Below, piece by piece: positions 60,301-62,920 of a DNA stretch of 64,000 bases. The DNA comes from Tanytarsus gracilentus (Eukaryota > Arthropoda > Insecta > Diptera > Chironomidae): the NCBI GenBank assembly GCA_038502055.1, contig JAXRKN010000040.1, positions 2,046,001-2,110,000 of the forward strand, read 5' to 3'. Each line of letters opens with the position of its first letter. Positions within the stretch are counted from its first letter, which is position 1. A program made the translations under genes and the position numbers. The notes beneath the pieces were generated by a model. It searched no databases and was not told the origin of the DNA. It saw only the letters and a program-made list of their open reading frames with translations.

Positions 60301-62920
60301 GCTGGTGAATACACAATAAAGTTGAGAAATATTATTGGAGAGGTCGAGACATCGATTAGAGTGATTTATATGAGAGAACCCTCTCAACCAGGCACACCCG
60401 AACCAGTTGAAATAACTGATGACTCAATAACACTTTTCTGGAAATCACCTGATGATGATGGAAACAGTGAAATTACTGAATATATTCTCGAATATCGCGA
60501 AACGAAAGAAACAAAAACATGGAAGAAAGTCACGAAAATAACTGAGACAACCTACAAATTGACTGAACTTGTTAAAGATACCGAACTTCAATTCCGTGTA
60601 ACTGCCATCAATGAAATTGGTCAAAGTCCGCCATCACCGACATCAACTGCTAAAATATGTAAGCCGGTAAAGAAAGAGCCTCCAACTTTCACTGAAGCCC
60701 TCAAGAATGTCACAGTGGGTTTGAATAAATCACTTGCACTTCATTGTGTCGTCAATGGCATGCCCATTCCAGAGGTCATGTGGTACAAGGATGATCAACC
60801 TTTTGCTTCTAAAAACCTAACATATGAAAGTCGAAATGCAAAATATATCATGGAATCGACTGTTGAAAAAACAGCTGGAGTTTATCGCGTTCAAGCGACA
60901 AATGAAATGGGTGAAGCCAATTGTGAATGCACTGTAACGATTCAAGAAAAACCGACAATTACAGTGGACGAAAAACTCATTTCGCAGAGTCTTCGAGTGC
61001 AATCTCAATATGAGGTATTTGCAACAATTTCAGGTTATCCACAACCGAAAGTACAATGGTTCAAAGATAACATTAAGATTGACACAAGTGAAGAATTTTA
61101 CACTGAAACGACAACAACAACTACAAAACTTATTATTAAGAGCATTGAGAGACAACATAGTGGCAAATTTACAGTGAAAGCGAAGAATAATGCAGGCGTG
61201 TCTGTCGTTGATTTATCGGTGACAGTCATTGATAAGCCAAGTAAACCGGAAGGTCCACTGCTTTTCCGCGAAATTAGCGAAGAGGCTGTTGTGCTCGAGT
61301 GGAAGGCACCAGAAGACGATGGTGGTCTTGATATTCAACAATATTCTATTGAGAAATGTGATCCCAATCAAAAGGCATGGATCAAAATTGCCGATGTCGA
61401 TAAAAACATCGAATCGTATTGCATTCAAAATCTCATTGAAAATGCTCAATATATTTTCCGAGTAATTGCCAAAAATCCAATTGGAAGTTCGGAACCACTC
61501 GAGAGTGAGCCGGTGACTGTGAAGCGTGTCGCCGAAAAACCATCACCACCTCGTGGTCCAATTGAAATTTCAGGAATGAGTGACACTTCATTCACGCTCA
61601 CATGGAAACCATCGGATAAAGATGGAGGTTCAAGAATTATTGAGTACATTGTTGAAATTCGTGAGAATAATAAGAAAGTATGGAAAATGTTGAGCATTAC
61701 ATCGTTTGACACGACAAGCGTCTTTGTACAGAAATTAATTAAGGATCAAGGCTATCATTTCCGCATAACTGCACGTAATAAGATTGGAACGAGTGATGCA
61801 CTCATCACTGATGACAAAATCATTGCTGGCCGACAAATAAGTAAGTTTAAAAAGAATTTAAAATTTGATGTTCGATGGTTAATTTGGAGTTGAGTTTTTT
61901 TTCTAAAATTCAGAAAGAACTCAATGAAATGTAAAATTTTAACCTTAAATGTTTTATGTGTATCTTATATGTGATTTTTATGTTATAAAAGCACCTCCGT
62001 CACCGCCTCAAAACTTGCGAGTTGTAAATGTTACGAGCAAGAGTGTAACTATCGAGTGGGACATACCCGAGAGTAATGGCGGATCTGAAATCATAACTTA
62101 CATAATTGAAAAATTGTTGACCAAATCATCGCAGTGGAGCAAAGTTGCAACTCTCGATGCATATTGCCTTAGCTATTGTATCGATAATCTCAAAGAGACC
62201 GTCGACTTAAACTTTAGAGTTTCCGCTGAAAATGCCATTGGCATCAGTGGACCTGCATATACCGATCCAGTAACACTTAAGACACACGCAAGTATGTTTC
62301 GCTGTTGTTCGTTAATAATTTTTTTAAAAAAAATAAATTTACGATTTTTAAAATGAATAATTTTTTATTTAATAGCCGTTCCTTCACCCCCAACTGGACC
62401 TCTCGAATTGAGATTGATTGGTTCAAGCACACACGTAGCCGAATGGGGTATACCAGAGTCAGATGGAGGAGCGCCATTGCAAGGCTACAATGTTGCCATT
62501 CGAGACATTAAGAAAACAATGTGGATCGAAGTTGGACGTTGCAAAGAAGACGTTCAAAAGTTCAATGTCAGAGACTTACAAGAGGGACGCAAGTATCTCA
62601 TTCGCATTTACGCGCGCAATGAAATTGGCATGAGTGACCCATTGGAGTCCGAGGAGCCTTATGAAGTTCTTCCAGGAACTGGTAAAATATTTGATAATGA
62701 AAAAATTGTTAGTTTATACGAAAATATTTCAGGTCACGATGACCACGATCCACGTTCACAAATGACTGAGCCGACAGGGTGGAGTACTGAAAACACCTCA
62801 TCATGGATGCGTGACCACAATATGGATGCTGATATAAGTTCATATGCGCGCCACAAGCTTTTGCGCCGAGATGAATATTTCTTCAAAATATGGCATTACG
62901 CAAAGAAACTGTTTAAGTAA
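1..62920 (+). CDS. sls: sallimus (insect titin/kettin), 5'-partial, 36 exons
   Basis: Giant sarcomeric protein linking Z-disc and actin to the thick filament and acting as the elastic element of insect muscle. Coding exons are 1-302, 359-588, 649-2034, 2181-4037, 4095-4238, 4290-5090, 5145-9103, 9164-10763, 10822-11109, 11168-11571, 11632-11818, 12352-12697, 12753-13555, 13609-14097, 14156-14187, 14250-14379, 16874-22615, 22669-22719, 22776-22852, 22907-23222, 23406-23480, 23763-23867, 23928-24919, 24978-25017, 25293-32942 (or from 25362), 33077-38527, 39457-44589, 45439-49842, 49997-53677, 53805-56444, 56502-57197, 57416-57694, 57758-61840, 61992-62291, 62376-62681 and 62733-62920. All junctions are GT..AG and keep frame, giving about 18,388 residues, similar to the roughly 18,000 known for fly Sls. 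Domain content: 50 Ig, PEVK-1, PEVK-2, SH3, 5 FnIII. The start codon is outside the window. Identity rests on domain order and kettin linker motifs; splice sites are my predictions. Confidence 0.93.
359..588 (+). CDS. sls: sls exon 2: linker and first half of a kettin Ig
   Basis: The acceptor is the AG at 357-358 after a T-rich tract. The exon reads through a linker (LAPEPEIIYLRHVERAKPH) into an Ig start, PPQFILPMRD, then VHFEARIEPVGDPSMRVEF. The donor GTAAGC at 589 splits the Ig domain in its middle, and the second half is in the next exon. The HFEA..EP..DP..RVEW signature recurs through the kettin Ig domains. Confidence 0.85.
649..2034 (+). CDS. sls: sls exon 3: kettin Ig-linker modules
   Basis: Completes the Ig begun in exon 2 (FGFIALDLLSLIAEDSGEY) and encodes three more Ig domains at about 910-1200, 1327-1610 and 1748-2034. 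Between them are linkers of the kettin type: a SQ-H/P stretch followed by LEKIQQLED and SRY. Each Ig carries DFGYVALDI-like and AED.GTYT-like motifs. In the fly protein such Ig-linker modules bind along actin. The donor is GTAAGG at 2035, phase 1. A 146-nt intron follows. Confidence 0.88.
2181..4037 (+). CDS. sls: sls exon 4: kettin Ig-linker modules
   Basis: The acceptor after CTCACTAAAG restores frame (codon A|CA). It encodes four complete Ig domains starting near 2298, 2700, 3100 and 3500, and the first half of a fifth near 3898, each preceded by the linker motif LE.IQ.LED.SRYQR. The Ig pattern is H(L/F)EC/A..L.P..DP..RVEWF..G.P...G.RF....DFGYVALD. The donor is GTAAGA at 4038. Confidence 0.88.
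4095..4238 (+). CDS. sls: sls exon 5: second half of a kettin Ig
   Basis: A 144-nt exon that completes the Ig started in exon 4: SNRLSTMHDFGYVALNM, then PEDSGTYTCRAINELGQ. Start and end are both phase 1. The 51-nt intron after it (4239-4289) has no stop in frame, so retention would add 17 codons; the GTAAGT donor and TTCTCTTTAG acceptor still make splicing the likelier reading. Confidence 0.82.
4290..5090 (+). CDS. sls: sls exon 6: two kettin Ig-linker modules
   Basis: Starts with a linker (QTQNEAALQKIHMLEDSSRYQR), then Ig domains beginning near 4409 (PPHFTCQLMG) and 4810 (KPQFGRPLRN), separated by the linker around GAMEKIQYLEDASRYH. The donor is GTAAAT at 5091, phase 1. Confidence 0.87.
5145..9103 (+). 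CDS. sls: sls exon 7: ten kettin Ig domains
   Basis: A 3,959-nt exon carrying ten Ig domains that begin near 5255, 5655, 6057, 6453, 6855, 7255, 7670, 8080, 8384 and 8780. Nine are joined by the usual linker with an L/M-P-x-G/S and LEKI-like motif. The pair at 8080/8384 is joined by only about eight residues. The exon ends after SQLPR with a phase 0 donor, GTAAGA at 9104, in the middle of a linker. This is the core of the actin-associated kettin segment. Confidence 0.9.
9164..10763 (+). CDS. sls: sls exon 8: four kettin Ig-linker modules
   Basis: Continues the linker (GMEGGLEKIQTLEDAL) in phase 0 and encodes Ig domains starting near 9254, 9667, 10079 and 10480. The linkers keep the form SQLP.GM followed by a charged helix. 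Conserved Ig motifs include HFE(A/C)RL.P..DP..RVEWYHNG and YAEDSGEYVCRAYNDYGED. The donor is GTAATT at 10764, phase 1. Confidence 0.88.
10822..11109 (+). CDS. sls: sls exon 9: linker and first half of a kettin Ig
   Basis: The acceptor TTCATTTCAG gives KLPSIILQNQIPKGM, a typical linker, then the Ig start PPRFVTQIKSQEKLVEMQ and KFECQLAPVGDPNMLVEWF. The donor GTATGA at 11110 splits the Ig at the same place as in exons 2 and 4, which suggests a common ancestral intron position in the Ig fold. Confidence 0.84.
11168..11571 (+). CDS. sls: sls exon 10: end of one Ig and start of the next
   Basis: Finishes the Ig begun in exon 9 (NRFTPIYDFGYVAMNFGWVYPEDSGEYVCRA), then a linker, then a more divergent Ig beginning near 11440 (KPTFVLSPDPVTIEEGEWARFCC). 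It ends in phase 0 at GTAAAA (11572). The 60-nt intron that follows has no in-frame stop. Confidence 0.82.
11632..11818 (+). CDS. sls: sls exon 11: end of Ig 28 of the window
   Basis: Completes the Ig with GQRYKLSYDGMYHFDIPKT and IEVIARNSAGEAITATDLQV, then runs into RKDDYRGVLKNSPR before the donor GTAAGT at 11819. The phrase around RGVLKNSPRPWYDYDL, joined to exon 12, is the characteristic junction from the linker-type Igs into the unique region of insect kettin, as I recall it. Confidence 0.83.
11819..12351 (+). other. intron between exons 11 and 12 (533 nt)
   Basis: AT-rich, no coding potential and no repeat that I can support. The donor is GTAAGT and the acceptor TTATTTTAG. It marks the boundary between the Ig-linker array and the unique kettin segment. 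Confidence 0.75.
12352..12697 (+). CDS. sls: sls exon 12: unique kettin spacer
   Basis: Encodes PWYDYDLVSYQKERVLTDLE and then a strongly charged, probably helical stretch of about 115 residues (KKRGGIDINADHLKPK, EYYDKLQELEKEQITKEHRN, GMAHLYETQL). It has no Ig fold. It separates the Ig-linker array from the four C-terminal kettin Ig domains. The donor is GTAAGT at 12698, phase 2. Confidence 0.85.
12753..13555 (+). CDS. sls: sls exon 13: unique Thr/Glu/Lys-rich spacer and two Ig domains
   Basis: The first roughly 80 residues are Thr-, Lys- and Glu-rich without a fold I can name. Two Ig domains follow, starting near 13000 (PPVFTKKIQPCRVFENEQ) and 13310 (PPSFVSTIQDALVPAGQ), joined by a short Arg/Gly-rich link. 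These are ordinary I-set domains rather than HFEA-type kettin modules. The donor is GTAATT at 13556, phase 1. Confidence 0.86.
13609..14097 (+). CDS. sls: sls exon 14: Ig 31 and first part of Ig 32
   Basis: Begins by finishing the previous Ig (ARCDATCNVNA), then a complete Ig from about 13690 (KPIILEPLKEQKVSEGT ... EDEGVYKCVLKNTAGE), then the first strands of the last kettin Ig (VQDALAKLTPLKDVIVTEGQ) up to the Trp of TQWFREG. The donor is GTATGA at 14098, phase 1. Confidence 0.84.
14156..14187 (+). CDS. sls: sls exon 15: 32-nt micro-exon inside Ig 32
   Basis: Predicted because exons 14 and 16 cannot be joined in frame without it. With AG at 14154-14155 and GTAAAT at 14188 it encodes (G)LLIPESPDFQ, the expected C/D-strand stretch between WFREG and VSSEGNTVSLTI. 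The acceptor is preceded by A-rich rather than T-rich sequence, so the exact 5' edge is less certain than elsewhere. Confidence 0.75.
14250..14379 (+). CDS. sls: sls exon 16: end of the last kettin Ig
   Basis: Encodes VSSEGNTVSLTIGNTYEEDS then GTFTCRITNNFGQVETSAK, closing the 32nd Ig of the window and the kettin segment. The donor is GTAAGG at 14380, phase 1. Reading past this donor gives Ser-Lys-Asp and a TAA at 14388-14390, a possible end of the short isoform. Confidence 0.84.
14388..14390 (+). other. candidate stop codon of the short kettin isoform
   Basis: If the exon 16 donor is not used, the frame continues for Ser-Lys-Asp and ends at this TAA. A shorter kettin protein made from the same gene, ending after its Ig domains, is known in insects; that it ends at this point is inferred. 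The first AATAAA I see downstream is at 15006. Confidence 0.4.
14728..14805. repeat. 15-nt perfect inverted repeat in intron 16
   Basis: TTTCACTAATTAGAT at 14728-14742 is the exact reverse complement of ATCTAATTAGTGAAA at 14791-14805, with a 48-nt loop that itself contains a small TTAAG/CTTAA pair. It could form a stem in the transcript; no function is evident. Confidence 0.55.
15006..15011 (+). terminator. candidate polyadenylation signal for the kettin isoform
   Basis: AATAAA in the 2.5 kb intron, about 620 nt after the candidate kettin stop. AATAAA is frequent in AT-rich DNA, so this is weak on its own. Confidence 0.25.
16874..22615 (+). CDS. sls: sls exon 17: PEVK-1 region followed by Ig domains
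   Basis: A 5.7 kb exon. After a unique start (KHKTILKRISADKISYTD) there is a Glu/Lys-rich stretch with degenerate repeats of E-D-x-N-(I/L)-L followed by VPWRRG(K/P)KK at about 17280-17850, and the KPWT.(E/Q)...LKK motif at 17080 and 17890. Then come eight 285-nt repeats (18280-20475), an acidic/basic spacer (20480-21150), and Ig domains beginning near 21160, 21455, 21770 and 22070, plus most of a fifth from 22385. PEVK-1 is a disordered spring. The donor is GTAAAT at 22616, phase 1. Confidence 0.88.
18280..20475 (+). repeat. PEVK-1 tandem array, 8 x 285 nt (95 aa)
   Basis: Unit starts (codons for IVEEEKP) lie at 18280, 18565, 18850, 19135, 19420, 19705, 19990 and 20275; the eighth is truncated. 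Each unit carries PTPWRRGKKEKPVEQQPEE, EEKTWPTGKRRPLPEEPK and EVALKPISVKPVEDIP. Copies after the first are almost identical in nucleotides, with D/E switches in QVE(D/E)(E)KKP. The last unit has WIRG instead of WRRG (near 20320). Confidence 0.95.
22669..22719 (+). CDS. sls: sls exon 18: 51-nt end of an Ig
   Basis: Completes the Ig from exon 17 with AKNKIGEAVTRCIVTVD. Both ends are phase 1 and the flanking introns are 53 and 56 nt. The junction (YVLKG/A-KNKIGEA) matches the usual F-G strand sequence of I-set domains. Confidence 0.8.
22776..22852 (+). CDS. sls: sls exon 19: short acidic linker
   Basis: Encodes AYEYMPDSEITAPTLQSGSE then EDLLER, an acidic inter-domain linker. It starts in phase 1 and ends in phase 0 at GTAACA (22853). 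Confidence 0.72.
22907..23222 (+). CDS. sls: sls exon 20: one Ig domain
   Basis: A complete I-set Ig: APTIIKELPKVTVSHDKEM, IGHPKPEVKWLKQGEE, DDTGEIKFEAYNVVGVAET. The F-strand Cys is replaced (IKFEAYN). It ends in phase 1 at GTAAAA (23223). Confidence 0.83.
23406..23480 (+). CDS. sls: sls exon 21: 75-nt linker
   Basis: Encodes EIVGTKDYRKPEWVSHMEEM followed by QEALK, a short charged linker between Ig domains, with phase 1 at both ends. The next intron (23481-23762, 282 nt) is AT-rich with nothing recognisable. Confidence 0.75.
23763..23867 (+). CDS. sls: sls exon 22: first part of an Ig
   Basis: Encodes the A-C strands of an Ig: AMPSFVTELKNIRALEGDR, KFKCTFKGNPPP. The donor is GTTGGT at 23868, a weaker donor than its neighbours but required to join IVWYHNNRALING in the next exon in frame. 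Confidence 0.75.
23928..24919 (+). CDS. sls: sls exon 23: end of Ig plus unique helical region
   Basis: Finishes the Ig (AIVWYHNNRALINGEKF, REDFGFYVCKAINDAGD), ending near 24105. A Ser/Lys-rich disordered segment follows (KKSKSSRRSSKTEVKSSTS, 24106-24470). From about 24480 a non-repetitive region looks alpha-helical, with regular hydrophobic spacing (EAVKELVTITYMLQNGLSTA, TQSALVQLLEREGHEKFVAD, FRAFLKMIESQKASAKDLIL). I do not recognise a named fold. It ends in phase 0 at GTATAA (24920). The segment lies between the Ig cluster and PEVK-2. Confidence 0.82.
24978..25017 (+). CDS. sls: sls exon 24: 40-nt micro-exon
   Basis: Predicted from the acceptor TTTTTAACCAG and the donor GTAAAT at 25018. 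It encodes IIEKLIMLKHISK plus one base. It is needed because exon 23 ends in phase 0 whereas exon 25 needs a phase 1 partner. Reading through the donor instead adds about 15 residues and stops at 25062-25064, overlapping AATAAA. Confidence 0.65.
25060..25069 (+). terminator. overlapping AATAAA signals and in-frame stop after exon 24
   Basis: AATAAA occurs at 25060-25065 and 25064-25069, and the TAA at 25062-25064 is the first in-frame stop if the exon 24 donor is ignored. This could be an alternative 3' end before PEVK-2, or chance in AT-rich DNA. Confidence 0.25.
25293..32942 (+). CDS. sls: sls exon 25: PEVK-2, 249-nt repeat exon
   Basis: A 7.65 kb exon. The favoured start is after TTTATTAACAG (AG 25291-25292), giving a Thr/Gln/Asn/His-rich lead-in. 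A second acceptor, CACTTAG, would start it at 25362 in the same frame but has a poorer pyrimidine tract. After about 50 residues it is made of 30 near-identical 83-residue units, rich in Glu, Lys, Ile, Val and Thr and without Cys or Trp. It ends with a unique tail (FVPKILKSGPSDSLENIESK) and the donor GTAAAA at 32943, phase 1. The role is a disordered elastic spring, inferred from position and composition. Confidence 0.88.
25454..32866 (+). repeat. PEVK-2 array A: 30 x 249 nt (83 aa)
   Basis: Units start every 249 nt from 25454 to 32675; the last is truncated at 32866. Unit landmarks in order: ISEVTIEDETPEKSIKKR, IIKKKKGKRQEITEII, QAPTFEVSVREEDIPTGEIE, APVTVIKKVRGKKITEDKP. Copies differ at few sites, e.g. 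GAG/CAG in EDETP (Q at four units), ACA/ACT in PTG, CGC/CGT in KRQ and TCC/TCT in KS. All lengths are multiples of three. Confidence 0.96.
33077..38527 (+). CDS. sls: sls exon 26: PEVK-2, 252-nt repeat exon with cysteines
   Basis: The acceptor TTTTTGGTAG opens directly into EHTTQHTHTQTQNTHDT, a CA-repeat-encoded His/Thr/Gln stretch, then about 55 unique residues. From 33295 it holds 21 units of 84 residues. The first 20 carry a single Cys in ITVCEDNKEP; the last reads VHENDKEP and diverges into KSFVNMWSECLIPSLEDID. The donor is GTAAGA at 38528; phase 1 at both ends. Confidence 0.88.
33295..38463 (+). repeat. PEVK-2 array B: 21 x 252 nt (84 aa)
   Basis: Units begin every 252 nt from 33295 to 38335. 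Landmarks: KISEVITEESTPDKTVKKR, VIKKKVGKKQEVTEII, TVCEDNKEPQTT(I/V)KV, EEDIPSEELEET, KTKIKKTLEEVPSD. The variable window is after ELEET/D (SFVKPD, PFVKPD, SFKKHD, PFEKPD). Confidence 0.96.
38528..39456 (+). other. 929-nt intron between exons 26 and 27
   Basis: AT-rich non-coding sequence. It contains the 144-bp foldback element at 38894-39037, which is noticeably less AT-rich than its surroundings. Otherwise I see nothing recognisable. Confidence 0.75.
38894..39037. mobile_element. MITE-like foldback element in intron 26
   Basis: Ends in a perfect 12-bp inverted repeat: GGGTTTAAGTCG (38894-38905) and CGACTTAAACCC (39026-39037). Inside, GACCTTTTTGCAG (38926-38938) pairs with CTGCAAAAGGTC, and TAGCCG...CGGCTA forms a central stem near 38953-38972, so most of the element can fold on itself. 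TTTTTCT occurs at 38884-38890 and again at 39038-39044, possibly a target duplication offset by three bases. There is no coding capacity. A structured intronic RNA is the alternative. Confidence 0.5.
39457..44589 (+). CDS. sls: sls exon 27: PEVK-2, 252-nt repeat exon with cysteines
   Basis: The acceptor ATTACACAG gives EHTETKHQTQETKHQTQETK, itself a short tandem of CA-rich sequence, then a unique stretch and a partial unit from about 39625, followed by 19 further units of the 84-residue family. All 20 carry VCEDN. It ends in LEKLG at GTAAGA (44590). Phase 1 at both ends. The reading frame is unambiguous through the array. Confidence 0.88.
39630..44500 (+). repeat. PEVK-2 array C: about 20 x 252 nt
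   Basis: Same family as array B. The GTCAAAATC boundary codons lie every 252 nt from 39807 to 44343. Variants private to single units include KKREVTEI (near 41658), KKQELTEI (41910) and SEMITEES (40072). VITKKVGKK is shared by the last two units. Confidence 0.95.
44590..45438 (+). other. 849-nt intron between exons 27 and 28
   Basis: AT-rich, with no coding potential or internal repeat seen. It is flanked by a 15-nt near-duplicate: CAGAACACAAAACAC at 44563-44577 and CAGAACACACAACAC at 45436-45450. Confidence 0.7.
45439..49842 (+). CDS. sls: sls exon 28: PEVK-2, 252-nt repeat exon with cysteines
   Basis: The acceptor ACACCACAG leads into EHTTPTEHIKEETVQDKTKQ and then a degenerate part-unit. 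Boundaries lie every 252 nt from 45666 to 49698, about 18 units in all, 16 of them with VCEDN. Most belong to an EETAFEKPDKTK subfamily, mixed with EETPFVKPDKTK units. The last unit changes to VGKSQEITETLNTYTDTPTT before GTGAGT at 49843. Phase 1 at both ends. Confidence 0.88.
45573..49780 (+). repeat. PEVK-2 array D: about 18 x 252 nt
   Basis: Same 84-residue family as arrays B and C. Four successive units share the EVLTEEST variant (CTC at about 45936, 46188, 46440, 46692) and neighbouring units share DIPLEELE, marking very recent local duplication. Confidence 0.95.
49997..53677 (+). CDS. sls: sls exon 29: PEVK-2, second 252-nt repeat family
   Basis: The acceptor TTTACATAG opens into DKQSTHTIETIPNTETSNQI, then 13 units of a distinct 84-residue repeat (50113-53335). 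It ends with a unique acidic tail (SDQEEVIPKSLEDTQIGDVT ... EIDTHDDTPKTEEKQETI-like) at GTGAGT (53678). The true frame (frame 1) contains no ATG, TTG, CTG or GTG through the array, so start-codon based ORF finding misses it. Frame continuity with exons 28 and 30, plus homology to the other arrays, fixes it. Phase 1 at both ends. Confidence 0.87.
50113..53335 (+). repeat. PEVK-2 array E: 13 x 252 nt
   Basis: Boundaries (codons for VKISEI) lie every 252 nt from 50113 to 53137. Unit landmarks: TTEEETPEKSIKKRIIKKK, VGKKQEVTEIVTTEEKGKEP, ETTITVSESDIPIEELEDIT, PKDFTKADSKVSVEAPIDD. There is no Cys. For the first eleven units, two synonymous variants (GTC ACC / GTA ACC) alternate, giving a 504-nt higher-order unit. 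Confidence 0.95.
53805..56444 (+). CDS. sls: sls exon 30: Glu/Lys/Pro-rich PEVK with LLNLEIE motifs
   Basis: The acceptor TTTATTTCCAG gives SPVEEKTPETKIKKPKKKLK. The exon is about 60 per cent Glu, Lys, Pro and Val by eye but not tandemly repeated. Three spaced copies of a helical motif stand out: ITRKLLEMEVTKTELETF (about 53888), LELERLLNLDIEKTELEKYE (about 55117) and LERLLNLEIERTQLEVYEKT (about 55660). A second pair, VETI(K/R)KKKPK followed by STEE, recurs near 56093 and 56308. The donor is GTAAGT at 56445; the 57-nt intron has no in-frame stop. Confidence 0.85.
56502..57197 (+). CDS. sls: sls exon 31: acidic/basic PEVK end
   Basis: Continues PEVK-type sequence (GPEPEPIEEEIVIEEEPEEM), with EFVFKRKPKPKRSPQFEEHE, an acidic patch (IIEEIIDEESEPEDTMYDVD) and a basic end (LRLKRRSKSRKYIEG) just before the SH3 exon. 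The donor is GTGAGC at 57198. Phase 1 at both ends. Confidence 0.84.
57416..57694 (+). CDS. sls: sls exon 32: SH3 domain
   Basis: A single exon holds a complete SH3 domain: the first strand VSICAVVSDGEDTLHLVEGE (in place of ALYDY), the RT-loop acidic residues, the Trp pair in NADWWYIRKQ, the GW of EKGWTESHNL, and a TVNYTHY stretch resembling the 3-10 region. It binds Pro-rich ligands in related proteins; PEVK segments of the same or neighbouring molecules are candidate partners. An SH3 between PEVK and the C-terminal Igs is diagnostic of insect Sls. Phase 1 at both ends. Confidence 0.9.
57758..61840 (+). CDS. sls: sls exon 33: 11 Ig and 3 FnIII domains
   Basis: Ig domains start near 57785, 58140, 58445, 58730, 59010, 59280, 59550, 59813 and 60085, joined with almost no linker. 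Then comes an FnIII (60375-60655: SQPGTPEPVEITDDSITLFW), two Igs (60670 and 60950), and two FnIII (61235: KPSKPEGPLLFREISEEAVV; 61540: KPSPPRGPIEISGMSDTSFT). The Igs at 59813 and 60085 lack both core Cys residues. The donor is GTAAGT at 61841, phase 1. This end resembles A-band titin/twitchin architecture but has no kinase. Confidence 0.9.
61992..62291 (+). CDS. sls: sls exon 34: FnIII domain 4
   Basis: One complete FnIII in one exon: PPSPPQNLRVVNVTSKSVT, IEWDIPESNGGSEIITYIIE, LNFRVSAENAIGISGPAYTD. The Trp, the Pro-rich start and the AENAIG loop are canonical. Phase 1 at both ends; the donor is GTATGT at 62292. Confidence 0.88.
62376..62681 (+). CDS. sls: sls exon 35: FnIII domain 5
   Basis: The fifth FnIII: VPSPPTGPLELRLIGSSTHV, AEWGIPESDGGAPLQGYNVA, LIRIYARNEIGMSDPLESEE. 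The donor GTAAAA at 62682 opens a 51-nt intron that has no stop and is a multiple of three. It ends in ATATTTCAG, a good acceptor, so splicing is preferred. Confidence 0.87.
62733..62920 (+). CDS. sls: sls exon 36: C-terminal tail and stop
   Basis: Encodes a 61-residue tail, GHDDHDPRSQMTEPTGWSTE and then NTSSWMRDHNMDADISSYAR, ending in a basic, aromatic HKLLRRDEYFFKIWHYAKKL followed by FK and TAA at 62918-62920. It is not a known domain, but the density of aromatic and basic residues suggests an anchoring segment. Confidence 0.85.

Noticed and set aside
1..62920. Several separate genes (kettin gene, repeat proteins, SH3/FnIII gene)
   Set aside because: All 36 exons join in one frame with GT..AG junctions and match the single sls domain order; no start or promoter is visible between them. 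Alternative ends within the gene are still possible.
57758..62920. A titin/twitchin-type kinase among the C-terminal Ig and FnIII domains
   Set aside because: Every segment is accounted for by Ig or FnIII sequence; no glycine-rich loop, HRD or DFG motif is present.
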